A DNA stretch of 64,000 bases from Strigops habroptila. Taxonomy: Eukaryota > Chordata > Aves > Psittaciformes > Psittacidae. Positions within the stretch are counted from its first letter, which is position 1. Each line of letters begins with the position of its first letter. The stretch is taken from NCBI RefSeq assembly GCF_004027225.2, contig NC_046358.1, forward strand, positions 8,959,284 to 9,023,283, read 5' to 3'. Of this stretch, positions 33,780-47,063 are shown one piece after another. Under the pieces are notes generated by a model, which saw nothing but the letters and a program-made list of their open reading frames with translations, was not told where the DNA came from and did no database searches. The position numbers and the translations under genes are program-made.

Positions 33780-34960
33780 TGTTTTTCTTTAGAGAGAAAG
33801 GCCACGAAGCCCGATCGCGCTGGCTGGCACCGAACATCGTACCGGTGAGTTTAGCCAGGTGCTGGTCGCGGCAGCGTTTTGCACGGCTTTGGCTTCCAAA
33901 TCAGTGCTGCAAACTCTGCCCGCCCATGCCTCGGCGGGGATTTCCCCTCCTTCCCTGCACGCAGCGGCCAAAGCCGAGCACGGAAGGTCAAGCCAAGAGC
34001 TGCGAAAAGGGGTGGGGGGCCAGGCCAGTGCCAGGAAGAGACGCCGAGGGTCGGCGGGGCTTGCGGCTGGGGGGTGGGAAGGCGGGAGGAGGAGGAGTTG
34101 AGGAGCCCGGGCCTGGGAGCCTCCCCACTTACCGCACTAGGAAGTGACGCTTTCCCTGAGTCCCGGAGAGAAAGAAACAAAGTTTGGGTGCCTTTCCCCC
34201 CCACACACCCCTCCGCTCCTCCTTCTCCCCCACCTTTGCCAATTGCCGCCCCGCAGGCGCCCGCTGCAGCAGTCTCTCGCTTCGCAGGTGAGCCACCGCG
34301 TTTTCGGCCCGCTCCTGTTTTTCGCGGGTTTATTATTTTTTCCCCTCACGTCTTGCTTCCGTTTTCCTGCCATTTTGGACAGGGGGTGTCTCTGCTGGGG
34401 CTTTTTTTTTTTTTGTGGGGGGGTGGTGGTGGTTAGGGGTGCTGTGCTTTGTTCACGGGTGCAAGATGGGGAGGAAAAGCGCCCGTGGAGGCGTCGGGGC
34501 CGCCTGACTCCAGCCCGCCGGGGCAGCGGCGCTCCCGGCCTGGCTGCTGCGGGGGGGCAGCCTCGGCTGCTGAGCCACGGCCGCCCGCTGACCGCAAGTC
34601 CTTGCGAGGGCTCCGGAGGGGTCACTTCGGTGCTGTCTGGCTGCAGCAGCGCCTGGAGGACGCGTCTGTGTGCGGGTGAGCTGCCTGCGGACGGCATTTG
34701 CGGGTGGTGGTTTGGGGTTGGGTGCTTTTGGGGTTGTTTGGGGGGGGGGGGGGTTGGTGGTGGTGTTTCTCTTTGCTTGCTGCGTGCCGGAGCCGGGGCA
34801 GCGCCGCGTGTGCCGCGTGTGCAGGCTCGGCCGGCGGGGTTGGATTTCTCTGCTGGGGTTTACGCAGTGCAGGGGGGTTGGGGAGGAATTTCTTAGGTAA
34901 TGTCCGAAAATCCCGTGGTCTCCAATGTGCAGCTTCTTTCTCTGGCAGCAACTGCAAAGG
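33780..34960 (+). promoter_or_regulatory. MIDEAS: CpG island, likely MIDEAS promoter and 5' UTR exon
   Basis: A GC- and CpG-rich block of about 1.2 kb. Plus-strand donors with strong consensus end exons at 33844 (ACCG|GTGAGT), 34287 (GCAG|GTGAGC) and 34675 (GCGG|GTGAGC), as expected for alternative non-coding first exons. An ETS-like site fused to a CRE half site, GGAAGTGACG, is at 34140-34149. G runs at 34740-34753 and near 34416-34440 could form quadruplexes. It is assigned to MIDEAS because that is the only plus-strand gene downstream and its coding exon begins with a 3' splice site. Long open frames through the island (up to 250 codons) are GC artefacts. Confidence 0.75.
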
Positions 34961-37900
34961 GCCGATTCTGTGCAGTTTCTGTGCAGTGCAGCAGCAAAAG
35001 CTGACGAGGCACCCACGCACGTATGTGCGAGCCTTATATAATACTTAAGGGATTTGTTTTTCGTTTAACAGGCGTGAGCAGGATTTATTTTTGGTTCGTG
35101 AAGTCTTGTGTGGTTGCAGCCTGCAGAATTAGACCAATGCTCTCTTTGCTCCACAGAGGTTTACTTGCATCCTCTTTAAAACAGCTTCTTTTTTAATAAT
35201 AATATTTCATTTCGTCCTGACTCCGTGTTTTGAGAGCGGGGTAAAGGCCGTCTACACTGGAGCAAGCAGTAAGCAGTTAAGGGAGGGGAAGAGGGAAAAG
35301 AAATGTCCTAATGCAGAGACTGATATTAGGTTGTTTAGAGGGCGAGACTGCAGTTCCAAGCAGCAACAGCAGCAGCTTTATGACTGTGTGTAATTACAGA
35401 GTGATTGCATAGGACAGCATTGTTGGAACGAATACGTATACACAGGCTATTGTGCAAGATTTCTGTACCGAAGAAAACGTAGTTCTGCATTGCAAATGCT
35501 AAAAAGAGAATGCATTCTGCATTGAACTGCCACTTTCCTCTTTTGACTTCACCGAAGAATTAGGAGGGGGATGGGGAGAGAAGGAGAAGTGGAGCGAGGC
35601 CAATCGTAGAAGTTGCACAACTGAAATACTCATCAGAAACGCCCCCAGTAGTCTCTGAAATCACTGAAGAAATTGAAAGCTCGTTGAATCTGTGGTTCCT
35701 CTTTCTAAAGTGATGATGCAGCAGGTGAAAATCAGGCAGGTTTGCTAAGAGTCCGGCAGGTTTAGTGCAACTCTTGCTCAGCTGTGCTTGTGTGCTAGGT
35801 TAAAATGAGCAACTGCGGTTCAGGCAGTGTGCTTGGAAATGGAGAAAAGAGTGCTCGGGAGAGTTTACGTGTCAGGCCACGAACGGTTAGAGGTTGAAAG
35901 GAGTGCTAGACCAGGCATAAGTTTTGAATATGCTGTTTCAACTTCAGTGGAAGAGTTGCATATTGCTTGGTGATCTTGCAGGCAGTGTTGTCTGAGGGAT
36001 AGGACAGGGCATTGAGAGTGTGCCATTGAGGACATGTTAGCAAGTCTTTTAACAACGACTGTGGAAGACCGTCAAAATTACACCAAAGTCCTTGTGGATA
36101 CCAATTAAGGTACCTAAGATTTGTTTTTAAGAGATTCTGGTTACTCGTAATTTTTATCAGTTTAGTTGTGGAAGTAGTTGGAATTCATAAAATACAGATC
36201 CAAACGATTTCAGAACTGCTACTCAGAAATTGGCCTTTCTAAGGCTGGAGACAGTTTTCTAGAAATGTTATCTTTAACCATCATGCTAATTTCTTAATAA
36301 ATGCTGTGAAGGCCTGTAAAATATTTTGAGCACTGTGATCTAAAGTACTATAAAAATGGAAAGCTGCTTTAAAATTTCTTGGTGTTCAACTAGAATGTAT
36401 TTTAGTAATACACACAGATCCTCTTATTAATGGTAGTTTCCTCAGGTTGTCAACTAAATGCTTCATGTAAAATATATGTAGCTTTGTTAATGAAGAACAT
36501 AATGATGTCCTGAAGAAGTTTGGGTGTTTTGGGTTTTTTTTCTTTTGAGAAGTAGCTAATTAACCAATCTGACAAACTTAGTTTCATAGTGATCCTTCTG
36601 TAAATGTATTGGGGCATTTTATCTTAATACAAAATAAGCAAAGATACATTAATCTGTGCATAACTATGACGTTCCATTTGTACATTTTTCTTTGAATTGT
36701 TTCTCATGTTTTGACTGACTTTTCAATCCATGTTTCAATGTACAAGTTACTTCTGGGGAAAACCAGAAACAGTGCTTAAAGATTCCTTGAATAATTTGTC
36801 GTGGTGATACAATGTAGTCATTCCTTATGCTAAATCTTTTGATTTTCACAGCCTATATTGTGGGAGAAAAAGCTGTAGGCCAGGATTCTTCAGACTTGTA
36901 TACAAAGGAGTAGGTAACTTTCATGTCCATAAGTCGTCCTGTGGTACTCAGTGGAGTTAGTCATAGATACACATTTTTGTGCATAGTAGCAAAAGGGAGG
37001 TGTAGCTGTGCTAGCCTTGAACCCATCCAGGTGCATGAGAGTAATGGTGATATGAAACTGAGGGCTGTAGCACACTACAAGCCTTTTGGGAGCCTACATG
37101 ATCATTCCAGATGTTAATTATGTGTTTGTATTTTCACTCCTATTGTCTGTCACCTGTAAGTGGCAGCTGCAGAGCTGCATGAGATGTTTCCAAGCCTGGC
37201 ATCCCTCCCATGATGCTGTTCCATCAGGCTGCCAGGCAATGCATGCAGTTGCCCCTAAGAGGGGACCTGCAGCCTTGCTTTGGGAATGGCTGCCTTGGTG
37301 ATGGTGTTAGCAGCAGCATGTGTGTGTGGGGGGGCATGGTCAGGCATGTAAGGAACGGAGAGCAACTTCTACGAATCAGGATGGGGGTCTGTCTAGCCCA
37401 TAGTCCTGTTTTGGATATGTTTAGCCATTATCAAGGGGTATCTACTCAAGAAACTTACATAGTTTTCCCTCAAGCTCAGGTAAACCTTTAGCAGCCTCTT
37501 TTTTAACCTATTGATCAAATTATGGAATGAGGGTGTTGATGGGACTTGTATTAGGGATAAGAGCTGATCTGGTTATGTTGTTTCTTAAAAACAAAAGAAC
37601 AACCCTCCCAAAAACCCAACTTTTTTTCTTTTTTTTTTTTTTCCTCAGGCATTTCATAAAATCTTAGTATTGGTTGCAGTAAATTACAGTTTATGCTAAA
37701 ATGAAATGTAGTAAATATGCATATTGTCTCCAGTGCAGTTAGTGATATTCTAAGTGACATAAAGCGAGAAATAAACCACTTTTCTCTGAGTGTTCATCAT
37801 GTGAAACAGGGGGGTGAGGGAGGCAGGAGCCCTGGTGGTGAGGTTTCGCAACACATGTCCAAAAAGCTAGCAAATTCTGGCACAGGCAAGCCAAGGCTTG

Positions 37901-38290
37901 TGAGTCAGCTCCAAATGGAAGAGTTGCCACTGAGCAATTTGTAAATAGGAGGGATGTGCTGCTAATTCACAGAAATATCATCATTAGGACCTCCCCTAAT
38001 AATTGGAAGTGTGGCACAGAGCTGTCTGTCAGACAGGAGTTGTTCGTGCTTTGAATCACATGTTCCCTTCAGCGTGATTCGAGCGTTCAAACCCAGAAGT
38101 CCCTGTCATGCAATATCTGGGTCCCTGAAGGAGGTGGTTGCTCAAGCAATCATTTAAATTTTTGTAGCTGCATACCAGCAACTTGCATTCCGCGTGGAAG
38201 CTCCTTGGCAGCTACAGCAGCTCCCAGTGCACAAATGGCATGTGCTTCCAGCGTGAGGCTGCTCCAGGAGCACTTCACGGTGTTTTGCGT

Positions 38291-38311
38291 GAAGAAGAAG
38301 AAGAAGAAGAA
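38291..38311 (+). repeat. (GAA)7 microsatellite
   Basis: A perfect GAA trinucleotide tract of 21 bp. Confidence 0.95.
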
Positions 38312-41300
38312 AATCTTCTGTTTCTGAATGGTCTCCAACTGTAGCCCTTCTCCAGTGCTCTGCTGATCAACTCGAACGACTGAAAAATATTATGAGGAAA
38401 AGCTATGCCCTTCACTGCAGGGAAAATGTGAATGTCTGCATTTGGAATGCAGCCAACGTTCAGGTATTCAGGAGCAAACGGTCGAATGGGGAATGCAGAG
38501 ATAAATCTTGGTAATTAATTCTTTGCTTTTTGGGCTGTGTTGATTCTTCTTCTCATGTTTGGTGCAACTGACAGCCACCTGAGCAGCAGGCTTGAATTAA
38601 TAGAATTAATTCATCTCTACATACTATAGAAGGTGCACAGATATTCTTTGAAATTGGCATCTCAAAAATGGATGTTCTTTTTATGTACAAGTAAATTACA
38701 TGAATGCCTTGTTGCATTGACAGCTGGTGTTGATCAAGAAGTTTAAAAACTGGGAAAAGCTTTTAGATTTGGAGGCGGTGGCAAAGTGGGTGCTTTTTTT
38801 TGGTGTTTTGTTTTTTTAAGGCATCTTGAGAGGCCTACAGTAAAACATGGACTAATGCTTTCTTGTCTTTAGGTTTTGAAACTTAATTTAAAAGTTCTAA
38901 ATAGTTTGACTTAAGTATTGGTAAAGATTGAAACAATGCTGTTAATGGCTGCAGTAAACTGAGAAACAGTTCTGCGATCTTTTTTTGCTAAATTTGTTAC
39001 TAATTCATTCCATGTTCAGTGTTGGGATGTAAGGAGGTAGGAAGTGGAATCAAGTCAGTATTCAAGTTTCATTTCTTCTTTGCTGTATATTATTTTCTCA
39101 CGCGAAAATTGGTTCTCTGTTGCTTAGCTTCCCCCATTGTAACTTACTGATAGGAGAGGTTATAGTGCAATAATACACATTGATATACCCTCCTCATACT
39201 TATTTTGGGAAGGCAAATTAAATGTGTATGTGTATTTATGTGTACACACACTGTTCTGTTAACATACCCTTAAGATTCTCATGTTATAACTGGGTTCTCC
39301 TGAGAATGAATGTTTCTTGCTAGAGTTCTGTTTGTGAAGTTTTGGTTTTTTAAAAGAACTTCTTGATTTTTTTATTTTTTTTTCCCTATTTGTTTGACTG
39401 TTTGTTACTATTTCAAGCTTGAATATCATGCTAAATTTTGGGGTTTATCTTAATTTGTTGTTTTTAATACTGTCGCTTTGGATTGTTACTATCTTGTCAC
39501 TTTTTTTTATCAAGAGCTTTTAACTGAGATGACTTTTTGAAATACTGGTTTGACTTTGCAGTCTGGTTGTAGTACAGAGTTGTATGGTTGATTTCCAGCT
39601 ACCAGATTGGCTGTATCCCTTTGGCAGGGGTAAACTAAAATCAGTTCTCTGAAGCGGCATGGTGTGGGGCAATAGGTCTGCTGAAATGCTTGTCACCTTG
39701 TCTGCAGTGTGCATTGTGATGAAGTCTAAAGTTGAAACTAGTCCTAGAAGTCTGAATAATCTCCAAATTCCTTTATGGTATAGTTCGTAGGGTAAACATA
39801 CGTTTCTGTTTGGATCCCATTGCGTGATTTCAAACTGGACTTAATCATGTATGCTTAGGTGTGGCCTTATCTGCTACGTCTGTGTACACACATTCCTTGA
39901 GCATCTCCTTTTGAACTCCTGCATCTGTCTCTCTTAGTAATCTGTCATAAATGATGTTATTATTTAGAGTTTTATAGTAAGGCAAGTCAACTATTCCTGC
40001 AGTTTCATAATATCCTTAACTGTTCAGATTCTCAACCCTGAATAGTCACCTTTAGACACATTGAAAAGTAAAATGTGCCATACATTAAAAATACTCTTGG
40101 GATTTTACTGCATCCTTCGCCATTAAGTTGTCTTATTTTCGGGCTTTATTGCTTCTTACATAATGTATTGCTCATTCTTTCAAGCACTTCCTGAAAGGAG
40201 AGTTTGCTGTGTTTGTGGGAAGTTACTGCACTTGGGTGGAGAAGAATTTAGCAAAGTATTTTCCTATTTTGAATTTGGTTTTATACCATTTGAGACAAAA
40301 TCCCAGTGCTGCCAAATTCCTGGTGAGAGGAGAGAGAGCCACAGCTGTAAGGCATTTTGATTGCTTTAGGAGATTCCAATGATGATAATTTAGGATATCA
40401 AATACTCATGTATGCAGAACTGGCAGGGAAATCTGACTGTGCCTATGGTTTAGTTTGATTTTGTGACTTAGAATATTCTGAGTTGAATTATTCACTTAGA
40501 ACCTTTTTTGACAACCTCTAAATGTTATCCTGTAGGAGACATGCTAAATATTTGGATAATTTATAATATGATCCTTATTATATTGAATTAAAATTATAAA
40601 TATATTTGGATTTTGATTGGAAAGCTGTTATATTATCACATTTTAAGAAAATATGAATATTTTTTAAAGTATAATGAGTAAATCATAGTCTCTTAGAACA
40701 GTATTCATTTAAATGGAGATTTTTTTTTTTAAAGGATGTTGATATGCCTGGGGAGAAATAAATGAATGTACTGTAAATGAAAGCTGGGAATTAAGAAGTA
40801 TTACTGTACCATTGGGCGTTCTTAATAATAACAGTTTAAGCTGTCCTCCTTGAATATTTGGAAAGTCTTTTAAACAAAAACAGTGTTACTGCAAGTAAAG
40901 AATTGCACAAAATGTCGCATTTGATTATGGACTTCATTTTTTCTGATTCAATTTCAGTATTGGTCTTTGTTACTGTGATTTTCTAAATACATACAAGAAT
41001 GCAAAAAGTATTTAAGACACTTCTTTCCTACTGAACTATGAGAACTACTTTGACTTAGGTTTTTTTTGTTTTGCTTTTAGTGCTCTTCTTTGGCAAAAGT
41101 GAAATATTTCAGGTATGGTGCTAGCTGTCTTACTTTGCTAATAGCACTTTCTTTCTATAGAAAGCATACTATAACTTTTTCTGTGGAAAAATTTGATCTG
41201 TAATAAAAGTGCTCTTATTGCCTAGGAATATGAAAAGAAGAATGTGAAACACTTATAAACAATTAATTTTGAATTTGAGATGCAAAGAATAAACATTCAA

Positions 41301-41488
41301 GTGTTGAGGTATTAAAACCCTAGGGAGATTGGGATACATAATACTGTGCTTAGGTTTTACAGTTGCTGACAGTGAATAATGGGCTCCCTTGCAAGAAGCT
41401 TCATTGAAGTCAAATGCCAATATTTTTTCTTTAAAAAAGTGAACAAAGCCTATCTGAGGTTTTTCGTTTGCCATATAAATAAACCCAG

Positions 41489-41570
41489 TAACCTTCCCTT
41501 TACAGAGGAAATTAAAATACAGAGAGCTTTGTTAGCAAAAGAAATAAAATGCAAATTTGAATCCTTGATT
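41489..41570 (-). mobile_element. Possible MIR SINE relic, antisense
   Basis: The plus strand has ACCTTCCCTTTACAGAGGAAA, then AATACAGAGAGCTTT and CAAATTTGAATCC. This parallels the reverse complement of MIR (CCCATTTTACAGATGAGGAAA, CTCAGAGAGGTTAAG, GGATTCGAACCC). The middle is poorly matched. Confidence 0.4.
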
Positions 41571-44360
41571 TGTAAAGTTCTTCTCTACAGCTGGAAGAGC
41601 TCTTAATAATAATTGCTATTGATATAAATTGTACATTGGAAGATTCAGTTTCCTCATTCGGGTACTCTCTCCTGGAATTTTAAATGAGCTAGCCTGCCTG
41701 TGCACACACGTATGCTAAGATGCAGGTTTTTGTTTGTCTAAGAGTGACATAAGCATATATTTGCTCAATTTTAAAGTGCAGGAAACAAAAGAAATTTGGG
41801 CAGGCTGGTCATAGAGAAGCAAAGCATCTTATCAACAAAGAGGAGACAGAGCAAGGTTAGAGACCTTTCACTGGACTTCAGGTTGCACTGCTGCTTTTTA
41901 TCAAGTTTATGGATTTCTCCACAAGGCACCTCTGTCAGAGGTATCATTAGTCAAGTATGACACCAAAGGCAGTGGCCCAAATACTTGTCAACATCATCAA
42001 TTGCTTGGCCACGTGTACTCGGATATTCAGTTAAAGGGACAGTGTACTTGATATTTGGACTGGATGTTAAAACAGCCATGTTGGCAAGATGCTGCTGCTT
42101 TTGTGCTGACTAAATGCTTGGGTGTCATTTGGTTGGCTTTTACTTTTTTCTTTAAGCAGAAGTGTTTTGGTTTGTTTTTTCCCCCCAGTGGTGAGAAATC
42201 TAAACATGTTCCAATCATGACCAGCAGTATTTTGTTGTCACAGTACTGTGAAGTTACTGTTCATGTTTGTGGAAAAATGACTAGTAAATGAAAGGGCAAA
42301 ACTTCTTAAGATAACCCTCGAACAAATGTTCTCATGCACACGCAAAGTGCTGAGGTAGGAAGATGCTTAGATTTAGAAAGTTTTACTGCTTCCTTCATGA
42401 AAGGGATTGGCACTTAGATTTGAATCTCGAATTGTAAATACTCACTTCAGTCCATCTACTACCATAAAAGCGTGTATCAAGGACTGCATGACAAAAAGGA
42501 AACAAGAAAACTCAGTGTTTTAACTGGTTCACATGTTACTCAGCTGAAGAGCAAAGATGACATTGATCTTTGAAGCATTTATTTGGTTTCTAAGACAGAC
42601 AGTTTCTTAAGAAAAAAAGTAATCCAGTTTTCTATAGTCTCTTGTCAAAAAAATTGAGCAGAAGTCTGCTAAAGAGGGTTTGTGAGAATAATTCAAATCT
42701 GCATAAGGCGATTTGCTTCTGCTCTTCATATCATGAGCATTAATAAAAGACTAATGCACCCACTCTGTAATTCTCAGGCTATGTGGTATACAGAAGTACA
42801 GTTTTACTATGTTTCTTTCATATTCTGGTCCAGTATGGTTTTACTGCAGGCTTTTACCATTTTAGATTGAATAATATGTAACAAAGGTGCAGGGCACATG
42901 TAGACCGTTAAAGGCAAATTTGAGAATTTGGTTTGCTAGTGGAGGCTGCAATGCTGTGACTGGGTCTGTACTAGCTGTTCTTGTGGAGGCCTGCGTGAGG
43001 AATACAGCCTGGGGGGAGCTTTCTAATGTATTATTTGGGTTAAAATGTTTAAGAAGTTATATCTATACTCTTACTGAGAAGTCAATGGCTTTGTTTAGTC
43101 TTTAAAAATCTTAAGTAAAATCTTGCTCTCAATCTCTTGTATTAACCTGAAGTGCTTTTAGTGTCTTATCTCCAAGTTAACTGGTGTTAATATTTTGTAT
43201 GTGGGGAAGTGTTTGTATTTAGGATTTCACCGAGCTTTTTATTCATACATAGACACAACAAGCTGCCTATGCTGAAACTGAAGTGGTCAGCAACAAGGTG
43301 CATGTTGGCTAGAACTTAGAGGAAGTCTAGCTCTTTGCCCTGACCCAGAAGGCCATTAGGTCTTCCAGTCATGGAATTTCCTGCATCTGATATAGAAGTC
43401 TGCACTTACATTTACAAACTGTTACATAACTGTGGGACAACTAAGATCAAAGACAGACTTGAAAGAGAAGGCAACAAAACGTTATATAGGGAGGAGGTGT
43501 TTTCTGGTGCCATAGGACATACAACAAAACTGTTTCCAGCCTTCTCTCTTTCTTGCAGTCTCACTCCTGACAAGTAATTTACATGGATTGTGCCTTGTTA
43601 TCATCCTCGGTTTTTAGGTGAGGTAATTGCCTTCAACGAAGAGGCTGCAGAGCGGTTCTCTGATCTGACAAGTGGTGGCACAATGTCAGGAGTGGGGATG
43701 GCTCATGGGGCTCGGGTCAGGGAAGGTGTGATGTGTGAGTCTGAGTTTGCATCTCCATGGCTGGCTGTTTTGTCAGCAGGCTTTGTGCAGGAGGTCACAC
43801 CCTCTCACAAATACTGTGTTTGAGAAGGAGCTGGCTTTGTTGTTCAGAAATAGTTACTGGCACCCTCTGTGGACTTCCAGCAGATAGAGGCACTTAAGCC
43901 TTAGGTAGAAAAGCAACTTTTTTCGTTCAAATGAAGATATATGTTAGCCTATGATGCATCCTTTGTGGGCTTTTGACTGTCTTTTTGCTGGGCATGCTGA
44001 TTAAAAGGCTGATTTCTGGTTGTCTGTAAGATGCTTAATTCATTTTTGGGTTGTTTTTTTTTTTCTAGAAATCTGAGACATGGAACAGGCTTCTGGTTTG
44101 CACTCCAGAAACGAATCACCAATTTCTGTATGGAGCAGACTGAATAGAGTTTCTCTAGCTAGGTTACTTATTTGCCTTTAAATCAGGTTGTCAGTGAACA
44201 AAATTACCATCTCTGTGGTTATGTGCACTTAGGTGATTTCATACTGGCTCTTATGCAGAGTGATTTCATACTTTTCTGTTTCTCAGTTGGGTAACTTTGG
44301 CAGTGTCATCGAAAAGAACAAAGATGGAAGAAACCAAAGTGGTGGATCAACTTTCTCCCT

Positions 44361-44420
44361 TGGAGCATGGTTCCAGGGCATTTTTCCCAGGTGGAGCATT
44401 TTTCCAGGGATTTTCCCAGG
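44361..44420. repeat. Two-copy minisatellite, about 30 bp unit
   Basis: TGGAGCAT followed by a CCAGGG and TTTTCCCAGG segment occurs at 44361-44391 and again at 44392-44420. A partial third piece (CTGGAGCAGG) follows. The internal CCAGGG/CCCAGG words allow local hairpins. Confidence 0.85.
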
Positions 44421-47043
44421 AGACCTGCCCTGGAGCAGGTCTGTCAGCTGCTCTCTAATGCTTTTTTTTTTTGTGATGATGAACAGAACAACTCTATTTT
44501 GCTGTGTGCTTAAAAGTATTTTAAGAAGACAGTGCTTTCTGAGTGACTTGATTTATGAGAGAAGAGTACAGTGTGGAGGTGGAAGGATAGTCTGTGTTTA
44601 GTGACAGCTGTAACTGAGCTACTGCAAGTGGCAGAATTTGCTTGGGAAAGTGCTCTAGATTAAGTGTAGGATGCCTGGCTGTTTACAAGTAACCATCTGA
44701 GCCATACAGTTTGGATTCATGGAGAGAATGTGACAATCTATTAACATCTTTAGTTACTCAACTAGTTTATTTTTGGGAGCTCATGAATTGGCAGCACATA
44801 GTGACCCCGTCTGAAGGGGAGAAGTGTAATGACTTTGAATGCAGGAAACTTAGTGAAGTTATTAAGTTACTTGGTACTATTTCTTTGCAGTAACCATAAT
44901 GGAGATTTTAACCCTTTGCTTTCCCACTGAACATTTTTGCATAGTGTTGATGTATCTTGATGCAAATCTAATACTATCCTCTCGGTGCAAAATTGCTTAA
45001 TGCGTCAAAAGGTAGCTTTGAAGAGTATGAAGTTTTCTTGTTTGAAAAGGGGGATGGCGGGAAATGATTTGGTGGTAGATAGCTTGTTTCTAACCCTTTG
45101 TAACGTTATACCCTTCCTTGGGAATAGCTGTAGCTTGGATTCAGAATTGGTCCTGGGCACAAAATGCTACAACATAGAAAAGACAGAGCTGTCTAGCACA
45201 CAGGTAAGACTAGATTGCCTACAAGTAAGGAGCTGAGAGAAGTGGTATTTAGGTACAAAACCAGAGCTGTGTTTTGCATGACACTGATACTGCTTTTGCA
45301 CTATGTGGCTAGAGAGACCCAGCAAACAGAATCAAAAACTGACAGTGACAACTGCAAAGTCTTACAGAAACTTGGCCCTTTCTATTAGAAGTTTTCTACA
45401 TGTGGCTGGTTTGTATGGAATTATTACCCGTTAGCATCGTGCATAAGAAGATAAGAACAAGAAAGCTTTCTTGTAGTCTGTACCTTGTAGCTAGTACTGC
45501 AGTCCTGGTTTAGGAGAGCTGATACAAGGTTGCATGGAGTAATAAGGAAGTTTATTCTGGAAGAAATGTGGTTTTCTTTTGGCTTTCAAAGTTCTGTCCC
45601 CTTAAACCATCAGAAATTCTCAACTGCGTTGTCAGTTTAGTTGAAAACTACTTCATTGCTGGAAGTGTTACTTGCAGTTGTCTTACTGAAAAGTTAAACT
45701 GTGTTCATGACTTCATCATTCCATAACCCTATATTCATTCATTCACACAGTTCACTTGTAGTCTCATACCAGCATTGCAGGATTTCTTACTGATGCTGAA
45801 TGTTGAGAACAGATCACTTTTCAGCCACTTTGAAGGGAAAGAACCACTGATTCGATTTTTGTTTTTATACAAACAAAATTTGAAAAATGCCAACAGATGA
45901 AGAAATAAAGAAAAGGCTAGTACTTGGCATGGTGACTGGACTCATGGAGACCATTTTGCTTTAAAAGTGAACTTCTTTCCATCCCCTTTTTTAAATGAGG
46001 AAGATCTGGAAAACTTGTGTCTGGAACAACGTCAATTGTCGGCTTATCTGTTCAGCAGCAGTCCCTTACTATTATTAAATACAATTGCTGGAAAAAAAGG
46101 TTGTCTTGGGTCTCACATCTTAATTGAAGGCAGGGATGTTAATTATTTTTGGTTTTTTTCCCACAGTGTATATTAGATATTAGCTCCAAACAGTACAAGT
46201 TCTTTTTCCGGTACTCTCAGTGCTTTCAACATAATTTTAATAAATCTATAACTCATTTGTCTAAAGTTTTAGATGAGCTGTTCCTAATTTTAAGAATCAA
46301 AGCCTCCATTACAGTAACTTAAAAATTAAAATATTTCCAGCTGAAAAATTCTTTTCTCCCTTTTGTAGATCACCCTAAATACCGGTTTAACCATTACCAG
46401 CTCCTTGTTGGTTAAACACAAAAAAATACATAGTTGTATTTTCATGTTGCTTAATAGTTTGTTGATAACTGAGAAGGTTCTCAAACAAATTGCAATTTTG
46501 GGGGTGAAAAAACTGAAGTCCTTGATGCATCTCTTACAAGAATTTCTTGAAAGCAAAATAACATTTTTTTTGTTTGAATTTTGAAACAAGAGAGTGTTTT
46601 TACAATTCCTTGATGACTGAAAAGACATTATTAATATGCTGGAGCCTTCATAGTTTATTCAGATGCAAGCATAAGGAAGAACACCACCTCTGACCAGGTT
46701 GCAAATACATTAGAGCCTTAATGTCATTGAAAGCATCACATCTCTTGTAAGTTGAGGACTAAAGCAGTCGAAGGAGACTTTGATTTGGGTTTTTTCTTGA
46801 GGGTTGTGGGTAGCAGTGTATGGCTTTTTAATATTAAAAAAAACCCCAAACAAACCAGTAGCAAGAAAACCTTCCCTGTCAATGAAGTCTGAACGCTGTG
46901 ATGTAGCTAGGCTCTTTTTAGTCTAATTTACCATTTTGGGGAGCTTGGTTTCCTTCTAATGCAGAAGTTGAAAAAGAAACTATATTAATTGCTCGTGGAA
47001 ATGCAGAACAAGTAGTATAACCAACAGAAGGGGTTGTATATTT

Positions 47044-47063
47044 AAATAAATAAATAAATAAAT
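47044..47063 (+). repeat. (AAAT)5 microsatellite
   Basis: A perfect tetranucleotide tract. Confidence 0.95.

Larger units (their letters stand above)
34961..44360 (+). other. MIDEAS: Probable MIDEAS intron 1, proximal part
   Basis: No coding exon was recognised. Simple repeats: (GAA)7 at 38291-38311, T-rich tracts near 37620-37646 and 39362-39384. A MIR-type relic lies at 41489-41570. Assignment as intron depends on the promoter being the 34-kb island. Confidence 0.45.

Noticed and set aside
33879-34436. 185-codon plus-strand frame overlapping the island
   Set aside because: Same compositional cause. It reads through two strong splice donors and has a Pro/Arg-rich random look.
34144-34896. 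250-codon plus-strand open frame in the second CpG island
   Set aside because: GC-rich sequence is poor in stop codons. The translation is low-complexity (runs of Gly, Val, Phe) without a known domain, and open frames on the opposite strand are nearly as long.
34137-35020. Minus-strand frames of 132-187 codons in the island
   Set aside because: They mirror the plus-strand frames. Arg/Pro/Gly-rich with no family similarity.
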